Positions 43,400 to 53,277 of a DNA stretch of 64,000 bases are shown in pieces (within the stretch, counting starts at the first letter, position 1; every line of letters starts with the position of its first letter). A program made the translations under genes and the position numbers. The notes beneath the pieces were generated by a model, which saw nothing but the letters and a program-made list of their open reading frames with translations, was not told the origin of the DNA and ran no database searches. Origin of the DNA: Verrucolacustris abundans (lineage in GTDB: Bacteria > Verrucomicrobiota > Verrucomicrobiia > Methylacidiphilales > Verrucolacustridaceae); NCBI GenBank assembly GCA_965194535.1, contig OZ239145.1, positions 1,550,001 to 1,614,000 of the forward strand, written 5' to 3'.

Positions 43400-44656
43400 T
43401 CAGTCGGAGCCATCCCCCAGCATCGTAGGTAATCTTTTTTCCGTTTTTGCTCCCAGTTCCCGCAGCTTCTCCGCCGTCCCAAGAATATTCCCCTTCTTTT
43501 CGGAAAGTTTCTTCACCGCCGACTCATGCGCTTCATGCGCCTTCCCCAGCGCTTTCCCTACCTCCGTCAAATCCCCACAGAAGTTCGCTAGATCGTCGTG
43601 CAGTTTCCCACCCAGTCGGGCGATCTCCTGCACATTCTTATTTTGTCGCTCGATCTTCCAGAGATTGGCAATCGTACGCAGGGTCGACATCAGGGAGCTC
43701 GGAGTCGTCAGCACAATTCGCTGGTTGAACGCATACTCGAGCAGATCCGGATTCGCCCGCAGAGCCGCTCCGAAGGCCGGCTCAATCGGAATGAACATGA
43801 CGGTAAAATCCAGCGACCTTCCCTCCAGCAGATCCGGGTAGGCCTTGCCGGAAAGATCATCAATAAACCTCTTCACCGCCAACCCGTGCGACTTAAGGCT
43901 CTTCTCCTGATCTACCGGTTCCGTTGCCGAGCAGTAGGCATCGTAATCCACCAGTGGCACTTTGCTGTCGATGACGATCGCGCGGTTTTCCGGAAGAAAG
44001 ACCACCGCATCCATCCGCTTCCGATCAGCCGACTCCTGCGTCCGATATTCCCGTCCTTTTTCGAGCCCTGAAATCTCCAGCGTCTTCTCCAAGACCATCT
44101 CTCCCCATCGACCCCGGACTCCCGAATCGTTTTTTAGCGCACTGGTGAGCGCATGGGTTTCCGATCCCAACTTCGTGCTCATGGCCTGGATCTGTTGGAG
44201 TTCCCTCCTTAAATCCCCCTGCAAGGTGGTTTCGGCCGTGTGCACCTCATCTACACGCTTACGAAACGCTTCCATCCGATCCAAAATTGGCCTCAACTCA
44301 ATCCCCACCTGCTTCTGATTATCCTCTGCCAATCGTTTTGTTCCCTCCGTCACCATCTGCTGCGCCACCGCCCGAAAATCACCCTGCATTCGATTGGCCA
44401 ACTCCTCTTTCTCTTTCCTGGCCTCCATCAGGCTTCGCTCAGCCGACTGGCGTTCCGCCTCCGCCCTGACCCTGCCCTCCCGTGCTTCCCGGCTTTCCGA
44501 CTCTGCTTGTATGCGGGCCTGCTCCTGCTCCTCCGCTTTTCGTTGAGCCGCCTCAATCGCTCCGGAATACTTTCCGATTCTTCCGGAGAAATAGGCATAA
44601 GCTCCCACCGCTCCCACCAGCAGCCCGAGCAACCCAGGTAAAAGAAAAGCATTCAT
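43400..44656 (-). CDS. rmuC: RmuC-type DNA recombination protein
   Basis: 418 residues: one N-terminal membrane anchor (AFLLPGLLGLLVGAVGAYAY), a long coiled coil to about residue 150, then the RmuC nuclease-like domain with DSGVRGRWGEMVLEKTLE, VIDSKVPLVDYDAY and FTVMFIPIEPAFGAAL. RmuC limits inversions at short repeats in E. coli; biochemistry is not well defined. Start at ATG 44656. Confidence 0.92.
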   Translation of the reverse strand: MNAFLLPGLLGLLVGAVGAYAYFSGRIGKYSGAIEAAQRKAEEQEQARIQAESESREAREGRVRAEAERQSAERSLMEARKEKEELANRMQGDFRAVAQQMVTEGTKRLAEDNQKQVGIELRPILDRMEAFRKRVDEVHTAETTLQGDLRRELQQIQAMSTKLGSETHALTSALKNDSGVRGRWGEMVLEKTLEISGLEKGREYRTQESADRKRMDAVVFLPENRAIVIDSKVPLVDYDAYCSATEPVDQEKSLKSHGLAVKRFIDDLSGKAYPDLLEGRSLDFTVMFIPIEPAFGAALRANPDLLEYAFNQRIVLTTPSSLMSTLRTIANLWKIERQNKNVQEIARLGGKLHDDLANFCGDLTEVGKALGKAHEAHESAVKKLSEKKGNILGTAEKLRELGAKTEKRLPTMLGDGSD

Positions 44657-44660
44657 CGGA

Positions 44661-45146
44661 TTAATATCTAGCCCGATTCGGCATTTTTTTAAATTTCTTC
44701 CATATCACCAGTGCCTCCTTGCGAAGCATCGGAGTACATCGGGGAGACCGATTCCCCGGATTCTTTCGGATTTCTTTCTCAAGAACCCGGTCGTCAAAAT
44801 CGCCGTAGCGAAGGGCATCCCCGTGTTTGGCTGCATAATAAATGCGCCCGATCCTCGCCCAGAAAGCCGCCGAGTAGCACATGCTACAACATTCGGCACT
44901 GGTATAGAGGGTGCAGCCCGAAAGATCGTGGATCTTTAGTCTTCGACAGGCTTCCCGAATTGCCACAATTTCTCCGTGGGCACTCGGGTCCTTGCCGGAA
45001 ATCACCCGGTTATGTCCCTCCCCAACAATCCGACCATCCTTCACCACCACGGCCCCAAACGGACCTCCGGTTTTTTTTACCAAAGCACCTACCCGACCCA
45101 ATTCGATCGCCCGTCGCATGAACCGGACATGGGATGCAGAAGACAT
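44661..45146 (-). CDS. nucleoside/guanine deaminase with altered zinc motif
   Basis: 161 residues from ATG 45146, chosen for the GGGAAGGAAAAAG leader. CDA fold: SAHGEIVAIREACRR is the H-(A/G)-E motif and TSAECCSMCYSAAFWARI the C-x2-C motif; FGAVVVKDGRIVGEGHNR precedes them. Usual family residues are HAE and EPCPMC, so Gly replaces Ala, and Cys and Ser replace the two Pro. Ligands and catalytic Glu remain. FWARIGRIYYA points to guanine deaminase more than tRNA deaminase. Confidence 0.82.
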   Translation of the reverse strand: MSSASHVRFMRRAIELGRVGALVKKTGGPFGAVVVKDGRIVGEGHNRVISGKDPSAHGEIVAIREACRRLKIHDLSGCTLYTSAECCSMCYSAAFWARIGRIYYAAKHGDALRYGDFDDRVLEKEIRKNPGNRSPRCTPMLRKEALVIWKKFKKMPNRARY

Positions 45147-45315
45147 CTTTTTCCTTCCCTTGATCCCTAATTTTCGCATGAAGGCAAACTCTCGCTCCGA
45201 TTCGTTGCTGTCAATCGTTCGTCCCTGACATACTGCTTTTGCATCCATACATCCTGTCAACAGGGGTGGGACAATTACGGGGTGACCCAAGATTCAATAT
45301 CCCTACTTTGAATTC

Positions 45316-45735
45316 ATGATCCTACACCTTCTATGCCTTGTCTTCCTCCTTTCAATCAACCCCGCTGTTTTCGCCGAGGGTTACCACCCATCCGTTCAGA
45401 TTGATGAAAATCTATCCACCACTAAAACGTGGGATGGTGCATCGATTCAGTACCCTTCGGGCACAGCGAAGGTGACGGGAGCAATCATCACGCTTCCCCC
45501 GGGAACCGAAACCGGTTGGCACATGCATCCCGTTCCCTGCCTTGCCCTGATTCTCGAAGGGGAACTACTGATTGAACTCAAAGACGGACGTACAAAAAGA
45601 GTCAAAGCGGGTGAAACCTTCGCGGAGGTGATCGGAACCGCCCACAACGGCAAAAACACGGGAAAAGTCCCCTTAAAGATTGCGGTGTTTTATGCCGGAA
45701 ACACGGATCTCAAAAACACCATTCTCTGCCCATAA
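45316..45735 (+). CDS. secreted single-domain cupin protein
   Basis: 139 residues. A signal peptide (LHLLCLVFLLSINPAVFAEG) is followed by one cupin barrel: GTETGWHMHPVPCLALILEG gives two metal-binding His, and AGETFAEVIGTAHNG supplies the last. Similar proteins are periplasmic enzymes or sensors; substrate unknown. It is upstream of, and convergent with, the Nudix gene. Confidence 0.85.
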   Translation: MILHLLCLVFLLSINPAVFAEGYHPSVQIDENLSTTKTWDGASIQYPSGTAKVTGAIITLPPGTETGWHMHPVPCLALILEGELLIELKDGRTKRVKAGETFAEVIGTAHNGKNTGKVPLKIAVFYAGNTDLKNTILCP

Positions 45736-45736
45736 G

Positions 45737-46198
45737 TCAGCTCTTGCCTATCTCACGGATCGCCGCAACACAGTAGTACTTCACCGCGTCGCTCATGGGG
45801 GGATTCAGCGTTTCTAGATCAGCCTGACTACACCAGCGAATATCGTGGTGCTCTGCGGGGGCGAGAGTCACATTCCCGCTCTTGGGCCGTGCTAGATAAA
45901 TAATTCCAATATGCTCGTGCGTTGGACTCACCCGATGGATATCCAAAAACCTTGGCCTCACTAAGGCACGCGTCCCAGGTCCTGTGGTCGGCTGCCTTTC
46001 ACCGATCAGTTCAATCTCAAGTCCACACTCCTCTTTCGCCTCCCGATACGCCGCCTGCTCTGGGTCCTCATCCAACTCGATGTGCCCGCCGATCGGAAGC
46101 CAGCGATCCAACTTCTTGTGGTGAACCAGAAGAACTTTTTCCCCCTCAACAATAAAAAGGCTAACCGTGAAATCGATCTTCTCGTGAATATGGGGCAT
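45737..46198 (-). CDS. Nudix hydrolase
   Basis: 153 residues. The Nudix box is complete: GGHIELDEDPEQAAYREAKE followed by ECGL, with the GX5EX7REXXEE spacing. N-terminal VSLFIVEGEKVLLVHHKKLD is the typical first strand. Substrates may be a nucleoside diphosphate derivative; not determinable. Confidence 0.92.
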   Translation of the reverse strand: MPHIHEKIDFTVSLFIVEGEKVLLVHHKKLDRWLPIGGHIELDEDPEQAAYREAKEECGLEIELIGERQPTTGPGTRALVRPRFLDIHRVSPTHEHIGIIYLARPKSGNVTLAPAEHHDIRWCSQADLETLNPPMSDAVKYYCVAAIREIGKS

Positions 46199-46366
46199 AG
46201 AAATACGGAGCTTTCTCTATCCAGAGGAAACTAGGCACACACGCATGAAGTTGTTCGGTTGAAACTTAAATTCCATTCACTTTCTTCCCACTTCGGCACC
46301 CCATCTGCAACGAGTAATTTGGAAGTCGCTCGACCCAGATCGAATAACCTTCAATCTCAATCCTTA

Positions 46367-47110
46367 ATGCCCGATCTCTCCCCTCATGCTTGGCTCCTTG
46401 CCTTCGCCGCCGCCGTCTCTGCGGGACTATCCAAATCTGGTTTCGGCCCCTTTGGCCTTCTCACAATTATTTTTATGGCAGATGTCGTGCCACCCCAGGA
46501 ATCCACTGGAGTTGTTCTTCCCCTTCTGATTTTTGGCGACGTACTGGCTGTTCGCTCCTTTCATGAACACGCCTCCTGGCAGATCCTGCGCACTCTCCTG
46601 CCAGCCACCTGTATCGGCATCATCACAGGTTGGTGGATCATGCCTCGAATCCCGACAGAGTTTTTCGGCCATACTTTGGGCTGGATCATCTTGGGCCTGA
46701 TCGGAGTCATCCTCATCCAACGGATTCGCCCCCAACTGCTGGCCTGGTTCACCACCCACCGTCTCCTTGGGTTGGGTTGCGGATGGGCCGCTGGTGTGAC
46801 GACTATGATTGCGAACGCAGCCGGGCCAATCACCGCCTTTTACTTTCTTTCCCAGCGCTATACCAAGATGGTCATGGTCGGCACAGGTGCCTGGTTCTAC
46901 TTCACCATCAACGCCATCAAACTCCCATTCAGTTGGCAACTCGGCCTTCTCAACGGAAACTCACTTCTCTTTGATTTGATCCTCTTCCCCAGTGTTCTTC
47001 TAGGTTTTTACATCGGCCGCTTTTTCTCCAAAAAGATCACCCAGGAACTTTTTGAATGGATTCTGATTCTGATGGCCTTCGGAGCCGCATTGAGGATGAT
47101 CTTGAAATGA
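46367..47110 (+). CDS. TauE/SafE-family membrane exporter
   Basis: About 247 residues, seven to eight membrane segments. SAGLSKSGFGPFGLLTIIFM and AGVTTMIANAAGPITAFYFL are the two family repeats; exported substrate (sulfite, sulfoacetate or other anion) unknown. The ATG at 46367 gives a normal N-terminus; the upstream extension is polar. Overlaps the next gene by ATGA. Confidence 0.9.
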   Translation: MPDLSPHAWLLAFAAAVSAGLSKSGFGPFGLLTIIFMADVVPPQESTGVVLPLLIFGDVLAVRSFHEHASWQILRTLLPATCIGIITGWWIMPRIPTEFFGHTLGWIILGLIGVILIQRIRPQLLAWFTTHRLLGLGCGWAAGVTTMIANAAGPITAFYFLSQRYTKMVMVGTGAWFYFTINAIKLPFSWQLGLLNGNSLLFDLILFPSVLLGFYIGRFFSKKITQELFEWILILMAFGAALRMILK

Positions 47111-47826
47111 CTCGAATGCCCCTGCCGTCTCTCCTGTTCTTATTAGGTGCTCTCTTTCTCGCCTCGTGCGCTTCCGTCAGCGTGCAGGATGCACACGAGA
47201 TTTCCACTACGCCAATCAAGATGCCAGAAAAGATCTATGTTCAGAAGTTTTCCATGGATGGAGCCAAAGTGGAAATCGACAAACAAGGTAAGGAGCTTGA
47301 GGAATATAAGCAGGCCGTTGTCGATCTGCTTCACACTCGATTGGTGGATCGGCTACCTGAAATTGCCCCTGTTGAAGAGTACAAGGGCGGCCCCCTGCCG
47401 ACGGAGGGTTGGTTGATTCAGGGAAAATTCACCTGGGTCAACCACGGGACCAAAACAGCCCGCATTTTGGTTGGTTTCGGCTTGGGCGCCACCAAAATGG
47501 AAACTGAGGTCGAGGTCACTGAATTGGCCACTGAAAATCCCCGTAAATTCCTTTCGCTAAAAACCACGGGTGGATCCAATGCCGAACCCGGTCTCGCCGG
47601 TTCACTGGTCACTCCAGGAGCCGGTGTTTCGGAAGCCGTGGCCGGATCGGCCGCGGGAGCCGCCATCTCATTTCCAGAAGATGCGCTTCGAACCGCCCGT
47701 GAAATCCGTAACTATCTGGTCGATTACATTGAGGACCACAACCTCGCGCCGAATCGACAGTTTATCGAGGCCAACAAGGATGATGACGAGGACTCCACCT
47801 CATCCCATCCGGAAACCTCACGCTAG
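47107..47826 (+). CDS. DUF4410-like lipoprotein
   Basis: 239 residues from ATG 47107. The lipobox LASC follows a hydrophobic signal. The body (PEKIYVQKFSMDGAKVEI, EGWLIQGKFTWVNHGTKTAR, ILVGFGLGATKM) resembles DUF4410 envelope lipoproteins of unknown function. Coupled by overlap to the TauE gene. Confidence 0.75.
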   Translation: MTRMPLPSLLFLLGALFLASCASVSVQDAHEISTTPIKMPEKIYVQKFSMDGAKVEIDKQGKELEEYKQAVVDLLHTRLVDRLPEIAPVEEYKGGPLPTEGWLIQGKFTWVNHGTKTARILVGFGLGATKMETEVEVTELATENPRKFLSLKTTGGSNAEPGLAGSLVTPGAGVSEAVAGSAAGAAISFPEDALRTAREIRNYLVDYIEDHNLAPNRQFIEANKDDDEDSTSSHPETSR

Positions 47827-47834
47827 CCGAACCG

Positions 47835-48875
47835 CTACGGAGAGGGGATCGGTCCTGTGTACAACATCATTTCCATTGTCTGACGCCCAAACCTACTCAA
47901 CTTCATTCCACCCTTTCCATCTGCCTGAACCAACCCCCTGCAGTAGTACTTTCCTTCACTAGGTTTGCCGGGGTTGGAGATCAAGACGGGCTCTACAACC
48001 ACCTCGCTCTTTGCCTCCATCCTCAAAGGCAACCCCCACGGCGTCATTTCAATATCCCAAGATAAAGGCATGGCGGACGGCGATTTACTGTCGACCCACT
48101 GCATCCAAGTAGGGGTGCCCATAAACGGAGGTACACGGACCGTGAATCCGCACGGCTGTTTGGAAAGTGCCTCCTCGCACGTCAAAGGAGTTCCCTGATT
48201 CGACGCTTTCAAAAGGGGAATTGGATCGATTCCCATTAAATTAAGTCCGTTCCACTCCCCATGCCGGTTCGGTTGCCATAACCTGCCCGGCTTGGCCGTA
48301 TCTACCCATTCCGCAAACTTTCCATTAATTTGAAATGCGATCTCGAAATGCAGATGTGCCCGCTCCCGTACAAGTCCTGGCCCCGTCCATCCCATTACGC
48401 CTAACGGGTCTCCCGCCTTCACCTTTTGCCCTACTTCCACCCCGATCGAGGCTAGGTGCCCATAAATTGTATAAACAGGCTGCTTGCCCCACAGATGCCT
48501 CACAATCACCTGCTTTCCATAATCAGAAATCTTTTCGTCCAGATTTACCCGAACCACCTCTCCATCCGCCGACGCGCTAATCGTGTCAGTAGGATCCCCC
48601 TTTTTGTCCCTGTGCAAAGGCCGGATATCGATGCCCTTATGGAAATGCTCAAAGATCCGTGCTGGCTCCGGTTCCGAAGTCCGAACAAAACCGAACATAC
48701 CTGAAACGGGCCGCCGGCTGATTGTGGGTTGATAAAACTTTTTATCCTCACCTTGGAAAAGAGCCCTATTTCCTGTTGGCAATTGCCAATCGATCCTCTC
48801 ACTCCCTTGGACACTGTTTAGGACGAGAAACCCAACACCCGCCAAGCAACTCATCCACTTCAAGAGAGATTCCAC
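47835..48875 (-). CDS. M23-type (LytM) endopeptidase-like protein
   Basis: 346 residues with signal peptide. HFHKGIDIRP gives the first zinc ligands (HxxxD) and AHLHFEIAF the last HxH; YTIYGHLASIGVEVGQKVKA is the middle strand. Likely cuts peptidoglycan crosslinks. The C-terminal 130 residues are an extra beta region I do not recognise. It starts 9 bp downstream of the htrA-type gene. Confidence 0.9.
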   Translation of the reverse strand: MESLLKWMSCLAGVGFLVLNSVQGSERIDWQLPTGNRALFQGEDKKFYQPTISRRPVSGMFGFVRTSEPEPARIFEHFHKGIDIRPLHRDKKGDPTDTISASADGEVVRVNLDEKISDYGKQVIVRHLWGKQPVYTIYGHLASIGVEVGQKVKAGDPLGVMGWTGPGLVRERAHLHFEIAFQINGKFAEWVDTAKPGRLWQPNRHGEWNGLNLMGIDPIPLLKASNQGTPLTCEEALSKQPCGFTVRVPPFMGTPTWMQWVDSKSPSAMPLSWDIEMTPWGLPLRMEAKSEVVVEPVLISNPGKPSEGKYYCRGLVQADGKGGMKLSRFGRQTMEMMLYTGPIPSP

Positions 48876-48884
48876 CCCTGTGCT

Positions 48885-50006
48885 CTATCGCGCCTTAAGC
48901 TCTACAGTCCCACTTCTCATCGCCACAAAGTTTCCCTGAGGAGTCGCACCTAAAACTGTGACCCTCACGCTTTCCCCTCCTTTGAGTTGCCTTACAGACC
49001 TAGGTAATTCACCCAAGCTTCTGCAAGGCACTGACCCCAACCCCACAATCAGCATCCCTTTCTGGATACCTGCCTCCTCTGCAGGACTACCCTTGTCCAC
49101 CCCCGCCACCAAAAGCCCCAATCGTCCTGCATAACCAAATTGAAGAGATTCCTGAGGCGTAAGATCTTTTAAGGAAAGCCCAAACTTCTCCTTCAAAACC
49201 ACCGCCGCTGAGCGGGTCGCAGGCGCCTTGATTTTTCCCTCCACAATGCTGATTGCCTCCTCCACCCACCGCTTCACCCGCTCTCCAGGAATGGCAAAAC
49301 CGATACTTTCTACCGGTAGATTTTGTGCGATCGCCATTTTCGCTGAACTCAGCCCCACTAAGTTTCCCTCCACATCCACAAGAGGGCCCCCGCTGTTGCC
49401 AGGGTTAATGGCTGCATCCGTTTGTAAAAGGCCCTCCATCGTCAAATCCCCAATCCTCAAAGTCCGATCCTTCGCACTCAAAATCCCAGCACTCACACTG
49501 CTCTCATATCCCACAGGGTTGCCTAAAACCAAAACAGTCTGACCGAGCAGATTCGGGGACAGTTTTTCTATATTTAGGTAAGGAAGTGGAGTTGGAGACT
49601 CAATTTTGATGAGAGCCAGATCCAGAAGGTCATCGTCTCGTAGTAGAGTCGCCTCCGTGTCAGTTCCATCCGCCAATGTCACCTTGATCTTCAGCTTGGC
49701 CGTTTTATCCACCACGTGCTGATTCGTCACAATGTACCCATCAGGGCTGACGATGGCGCCCGACCCAAGATTTTGCACTGGCGTCTGCAGAATCCTGTTC
49801 CCCCGCGACACTCCTCCTCCAAAATATCGCTCAAAGAAAATATCACGTGGATCCCGCACCTCCTGCGTGATGATCCGTTCTGTATTAATATTAACGACAG
49901 CCGGCCTTACCTTTTCCACTGCTTTGACAATCGGCTCCTCCTGGGGTGACAAAGCCCATAACGGACCCACCCCGAATCCCAGCATGATGATGATCGCACG
50001 CTTCAC
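48885..50006 (-). CDS. HtrA/DegP-type periplasmic serine protease with one PDZ
   Basis: 373 residues. Signal peptide, then trypsin fold: His97 in IVTNQHVVD, Asp129 in LLDLALIKI and the Ser in AAINPGNSGGPLV. One PDZ domain follows (GYAGRLGLLVAGVDKGSPAE). Degrades or refolds misfolded envelope proteins. Same direction as the M23 gene, 9 bp apart. Confidence 0.93.
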   Translation of the reverse strand: MKRAIIIMLGFGVGPLWALSPQEEPIVKAVEKVRPAVVNINTERIITQEVRDPRDIFFERYFGGGVSRGNRILQTPVQNLGSGAIVSPDGYIVTNQHVVDKTAKLKIKVTLADGTDTEATLLRDDDLLDLALIKIESPTPLPYLNIEKLSPNLLGQTVLVLGNPVGYESSVSAGILSAKDRTLRIGDLTMEGLLQTDAAINPGNSGGPLVDVEGNLVGLSSAKMAIAQNLPVESIGFAIPGERVKRWVEEAISIVEGKIKAPATRSAAVVLKEKFGLSLKDLTPQESLQFGYAGRLGLLVAGVDKGSPAEEAGIQKGMLIVGLGSVPCRSLGELPRSVRQLKGGESVRVTVLGATPQGNFVAMRSGTVELKAR

Positions 50007-50108
50007 TCCTTAAAAGATAATCCCTGCTTTAACGCACACAAGCCGACAGGAAACCCATCCATTCATAAAATAATCGAACCCTTTGCCGTAATTCTCGGTT
50101 TAATCCTT

Positions 50109-51482
50109 ATGCCAATCACATATAGGAAATGGGTTAAGGGCCATGGGTTGAGGGAGGAGCCAGGCCCCATCCTCTCAGAATCCATTCTTCAGAGAATTTG
50201 GTTCGAGTTTCTTGTCCAAAATCCCCTCACCACCCTTCAGGGGGAGTTGATTACCCTCAAACATCCTGGGATCTGGAATCATCGCCCAGGCCCTGACTTC
50301 CTTCGCGCCTCTTTCCTTACACCAGACGGGCGAACTCTTTCAGGAGATGTTGAAATACATCGCCACTCCTCCGATTGGGATGCCCACGGTCACGGCACAG
50401 ATCCCGCCTATCGACATGTCGTTCTCCATGTTTTCTGGCAGGCCGACCCCTCCCTGTCCGATCTCCCGCCCGCTCCGACCCGCCAAATCGCACTCGCCCA
50501 TCAACTCGCTGCACCCCTCACCGAGCTCATTTCCCTCTTTCGGGCCAGCCCAACGGAGATTCATTCAGGTGAAAAGCCTGGTCGCTGCCACACCACCCTT
50601 CTCTCCCTTCAACCCGAGGAGCTCCGGAGAGTTCTTGAGGAAGCAGGATCCCATCGTCTTCAGCTACGCCGCATACTCTCGACCGCTCGGGTTTCAGCGC
50701 ACGGATTCGATCAGGCTGTCTGGCTGGCCCTTGCGGAGGGACTCGGATTTTCTGAAAATCGCGAGCCGTTTGCGACTCTGGCCCGTGCTGTACCGATTCA
50801 ACATCTGCTACCTCTCTCCGACTCTTCCCTTCGCGCCTCTCTTCTTTACGGCGTTGCTGGACTTCTTGGCGATCCCACAACAAACACGACTCCACGAGCA
50901 CAACCCATTCTAAAAGAACTATGGGGTCACTGGTGGAAGCTTCGTAGTTCTTGGCATGACCAAATTCTGCCATCCACTCTTTGGAAAATGGGATCCACTC
51001 GCCCCAACAACTCACCCCTTCGCCGAATCGCCGCCCTCACCCACCTTTCCAGCGCACAAATCTGGCCTCGCCTGGTCGAATCCATTCGACAAGCCGACTC
51101 GCATACTTTTTTGCAAATCTTGAAATCTGTCTCCGACCCTTTTTGGGATCATCATGCAGGCTGGGACGGTCGTATTCTCCCCAATCGGTGTCGTCTGATT
51201 GGCTTGGAGCGCGCCCACGCTCTCCTCTTTCAAGTCTTGGCTCCACTAACCGAACGATCTGGTTCCGAGCTTCATAAAATCATCTCCACATGGCCTGTCG
51301 GAGGAGATGCAGGCCTGATCCGCTCAGCCTCCATCCGCCTGTTTGGACTTCCGTTTCCCCCACCCGAGATCCGATCCCACCTTGCCCGCGAAGGTCTACT
51401 GCAGATCTACAAAGACTTCTGCCGTTCCAAAGCCGATGCATGCCAGCAGTGCTCCATGCCCGAATTTTTGAAACAACGGTAG
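50109..51482 (+). CDS. DUF2851 family protein
   Basis: 457 residues. LQRIWFEFLVQNPLTTLQGE, GIWNHRPGPDFLRASF, LSGDVEIHRHSSDWDAHGHG and AYRHVVLHVFWQ are the DUF2851 hallmark. The C-terminus has a four-cysteine-like end (CRSKADACQQC). No known function. No signal peptide. Divergent from htrA. Confidence 0.88.
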   Translation: MPITYRKWVKGHGLREEPGPILSESILQRIWFEFLVQNPLTTLQGELITLKHPGIWNHRPGPDFLRASFLTPDGRTLSGDVEIHRHSSDWDAHGHGTDPAYRHVVLHVFWQADPSLSDLPPAPTRQIALAHQLAAPLTELISLFRASPTEIHSGEKPGRCHTTLLSLQPEELRRVLEEAGSHRLQLRRILSTARVSAHGFDQAVWLALAEGLGFSENREPFATLARAVPIQHLLPLSDSSLRASLLYGVAGLLGDPTTNTTPRAQPILKELWGHWWKLRSSWHDQILPSTLWKMGSTRPNNSPLRRIAALTHLSSAQIWPRLVESIRQADSHTFLQILKSVSDPFWDHHAGWDGRILPNRCRLIGLERAHALLFQVLAPLTERSGSELHKIISTWPVGGDAGLIRSASIRLFGLPFPPPEIRSHLAREGLLQIYKDFCRSKADACQQCSMPEFLKQR

Positions 51483-51504
51483 GATCACCCAAAAGCCAAA
51501 CCCC

Positions 51505-52131
51505 TCAATCCCTTAATCCCTTTACCCCAATCGGCTCATAGCTTCCCCAATCCCTCAAATCGTAGTGCCACCACTCGTCTGGCACGCCGGAAAATCCTGT
51601 ACGAAACATCGCGTTTCTCAGGATTCTTGCCCGCATTGCCACTTCTTTCGGAACGTCGGAAAAGTCCTCATCCGCCTTTTTGCTAAACTCGTCATGGTCA
51701 CTTGGCATTTCCAAGATCTTTCCATTCTTATCAGCCAGGGAGACATCCACACTCGTTCCCCTGGTATGACGACTCACCTTATTCGGTGGCGTCAGAAATT
51801 TTCCATCCGGCTTGGCCGCCCATAACGCCTTCTGCGCAAAGGCCGGCCTCCACGCATCCCATAAAACCAGTCGATATCCACTCTCCTTTAATTCTCGCGC
51901 CACCTTGGCCAACTTCTGGATCGTCTCCTGTCGCAACCAAGCACGGCAATCTGGATAAATCTTTTGGCCTGTAATATTTCGATCCGTTCCATATCGGATC
52001 TCCATCACCACCCCTGGAACGTTCTCAGAGGTCACCTCAACAAGCCTTCCATGGGGCGCCTCTCCGAAAACAACCCCTTCACTCATCCCCAGGGCCAGCC
52101 CAAGGACAAAACCTACAGTTCGTGCAATCAA
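51505..52131 (-). CDS. VanX/DdpX-like D-Ala-D-Ala dipeptidase
   Basis: 208 residues, exported. VSRHTRGTSVDVSL carries the HxxxxxxD zinc site and EWWHYDL the third His and Glu. Arg in LWDAWRPAF is the family's active-site Arg. Starts with TTG overlapping the citrate synthase stop (TTGA, 52128-52131), giving a good signal peptide (MIARTVGFVLGLALGMSEGV). Probably cell-wall turnover rather than vancomycin resistance since vanH/vanA are absent. Confidence 0.88.
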   Translation of the reverse strand: MIARTVGFVLGLALGMSEGVVFGEAPHGRLVEVTSENVPGVVMEIRYGTDRNITGQKIYPDCRAWLRQETIQKLAKVARELKESGYRLVLWDAWRPAFAQKALWAAKPDGKFLTPPNKVSRHTRGTSVDVSLADKNGKILEMPSDHDEFSKKADEDFSDVPKEVAMRARILRNAMFRTGFSGVPDEWWHYDLRDWGSYEPIGVKGLRD

Positions 52132-53276
52132 CGCTTGCTCAGCGGGACTACCTTACGCCCGAGTGCTGGGCCCACATATTCGCTATCAGGCCGGAAAAGA
52201 CGATTATCCGACCACTGCTCAAGAACATGCCCAGTCCATCCCGCCATTCGTGCCACTGCGAAAATTGGGGTGAAAAGATCGGTCGGCAGGCCAAGGCTGT
52301 AGTACACCGTAGCCGAATAAAAATCCACATTGGCCTCCAGTTTTTTCTCCGTCCGCATGATGTGGGCGATCCGCTCGCTCATCTGAATCCACTTCGGTTC
52401 TCCCAACTCAGCCGTCAACTTTTCCGCCATCCGCTTCAAGTGCGGGGCCCGCGGATCCAGCACCTTATAAACTCGATGTCCAATTCCCATAATCTTCTTC
52501 TTTTGACTCATCTGCTCCTTTACCCAGGCATCCACTTTCTCCAACGAACCAATCTGCTGAAGCATGTGAATCACACCCTCATTCGCTCCTCCGTGCAAAG
52601 GACCCTTCAATGTCCCGATGGCTGTGCAAATCGCGGAATAAATATCGGTCAATGTCGAGGCACACACCCGTGCCGCAAAGGTGGAGGCATTCATCCCGTG
52701 ATCCGCATGCAAAACAAACGCCATGTCCAGCGTGGCCACCGCTTCCGGTCCCGCCTCCTGACCATTGAGAAGATAAAGAAAGTGAGCGGCTTCCCCCAGA
52801 TCTCTTCGAATCGGTGGAAGAGATTGCCCCCGACGCGCACGGTGAAAATAGGCCGCGATCACCCCGATCTTGGCCGTTAGGGAAATCTGACGTTGCCGAT
52901 TCAGTTCCACATGCTCCGCTCCGATCGCATCGTAATCGTAGAGCCCAAGCATCGACACACAGGTCCGCAAAATATCCATTGGTCCCGCATCTTTGGGTGC
53001 CCGGAGAATGTAGTCCACCACCTCCGTCGGTAAATCCCGCTCTGCCGCCAAGGCCTTTTTGAGTTCAGCCAATGCTTTTGCCTTCGGAAGCTCTCCTTCC
53101 CACAAAAGATAAGCTGTTTCCTCAAAACTTATTTTTCCGGCCAACTCATCAATATCGTATCCGCGATAAATCAGTTTCCCCTCCAACCCCAGCACATCGG
53201 ACAACGCGGTTCCCGTAGCGACAATTCCCTCCAACCCTTTAGCCACAATCTTGGCAGGTGAAGGTGTTGTGCTCAT
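52128..53276 (-). CDS. gltA: citrate synthase
   Basis: 382 residues from ATG 53276. HADHGMNASTFAARV holds a catalytic His, GPLHGGANEGVIHML the second, and GIGHRVYKVLDPRAPHLKRM the CoA/oxaloacetate site. SATVYYSLGLPTDLFTPIFA gives the catalytic Asp region and the final Arg loop. It condenses acetyl-CoA and oxaloacetate. Lies 1 bp after sucD; the run sucC-sucD-gltA makes a TCA unit. Confidence 0.95.
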   Translation of the reverse strand: MSTTPSPAKIVAKGLEGIVATGTALSDVLGLEGKLIYRGYDIDELAGKISFEETAYLLWEGELPKAKALAELKKALAAERDLPTEVVDYILRAPKDAGPMDILRTCVSMLGLYDYDAIGAEHVELNRQRQISLTAKIGVIAAYFHRARRGQSLPPIRRDLGEAAHFLYLLNGQEAGPEAVATLDMAFVLHADHGMNASTFAARVCASTLTDIYSAICTAIGTLKGPLHGGANEGVIHMLQQIGSLEKVDAWVKEQMSQKKKIMGIGHRVYKVLDPRAPHLKRMAEKLTAELGEPKWIQMSERIAHIMRTEKKLEANVDFYSATVYYSLGLPTDLFTPIFAVARMAGWTGHVLEQWSDNRLFRPDSEYVGPALGRKVVPLSKR

Positions 53277-53277
53277 C

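Noticed and set aside
51505..52131. Vancomycin resistance cassette
   Set aside because: Only the VanX-like peptidase is present; vanH, vanA and regulators are absent, and it is coupled to citrate synthase.
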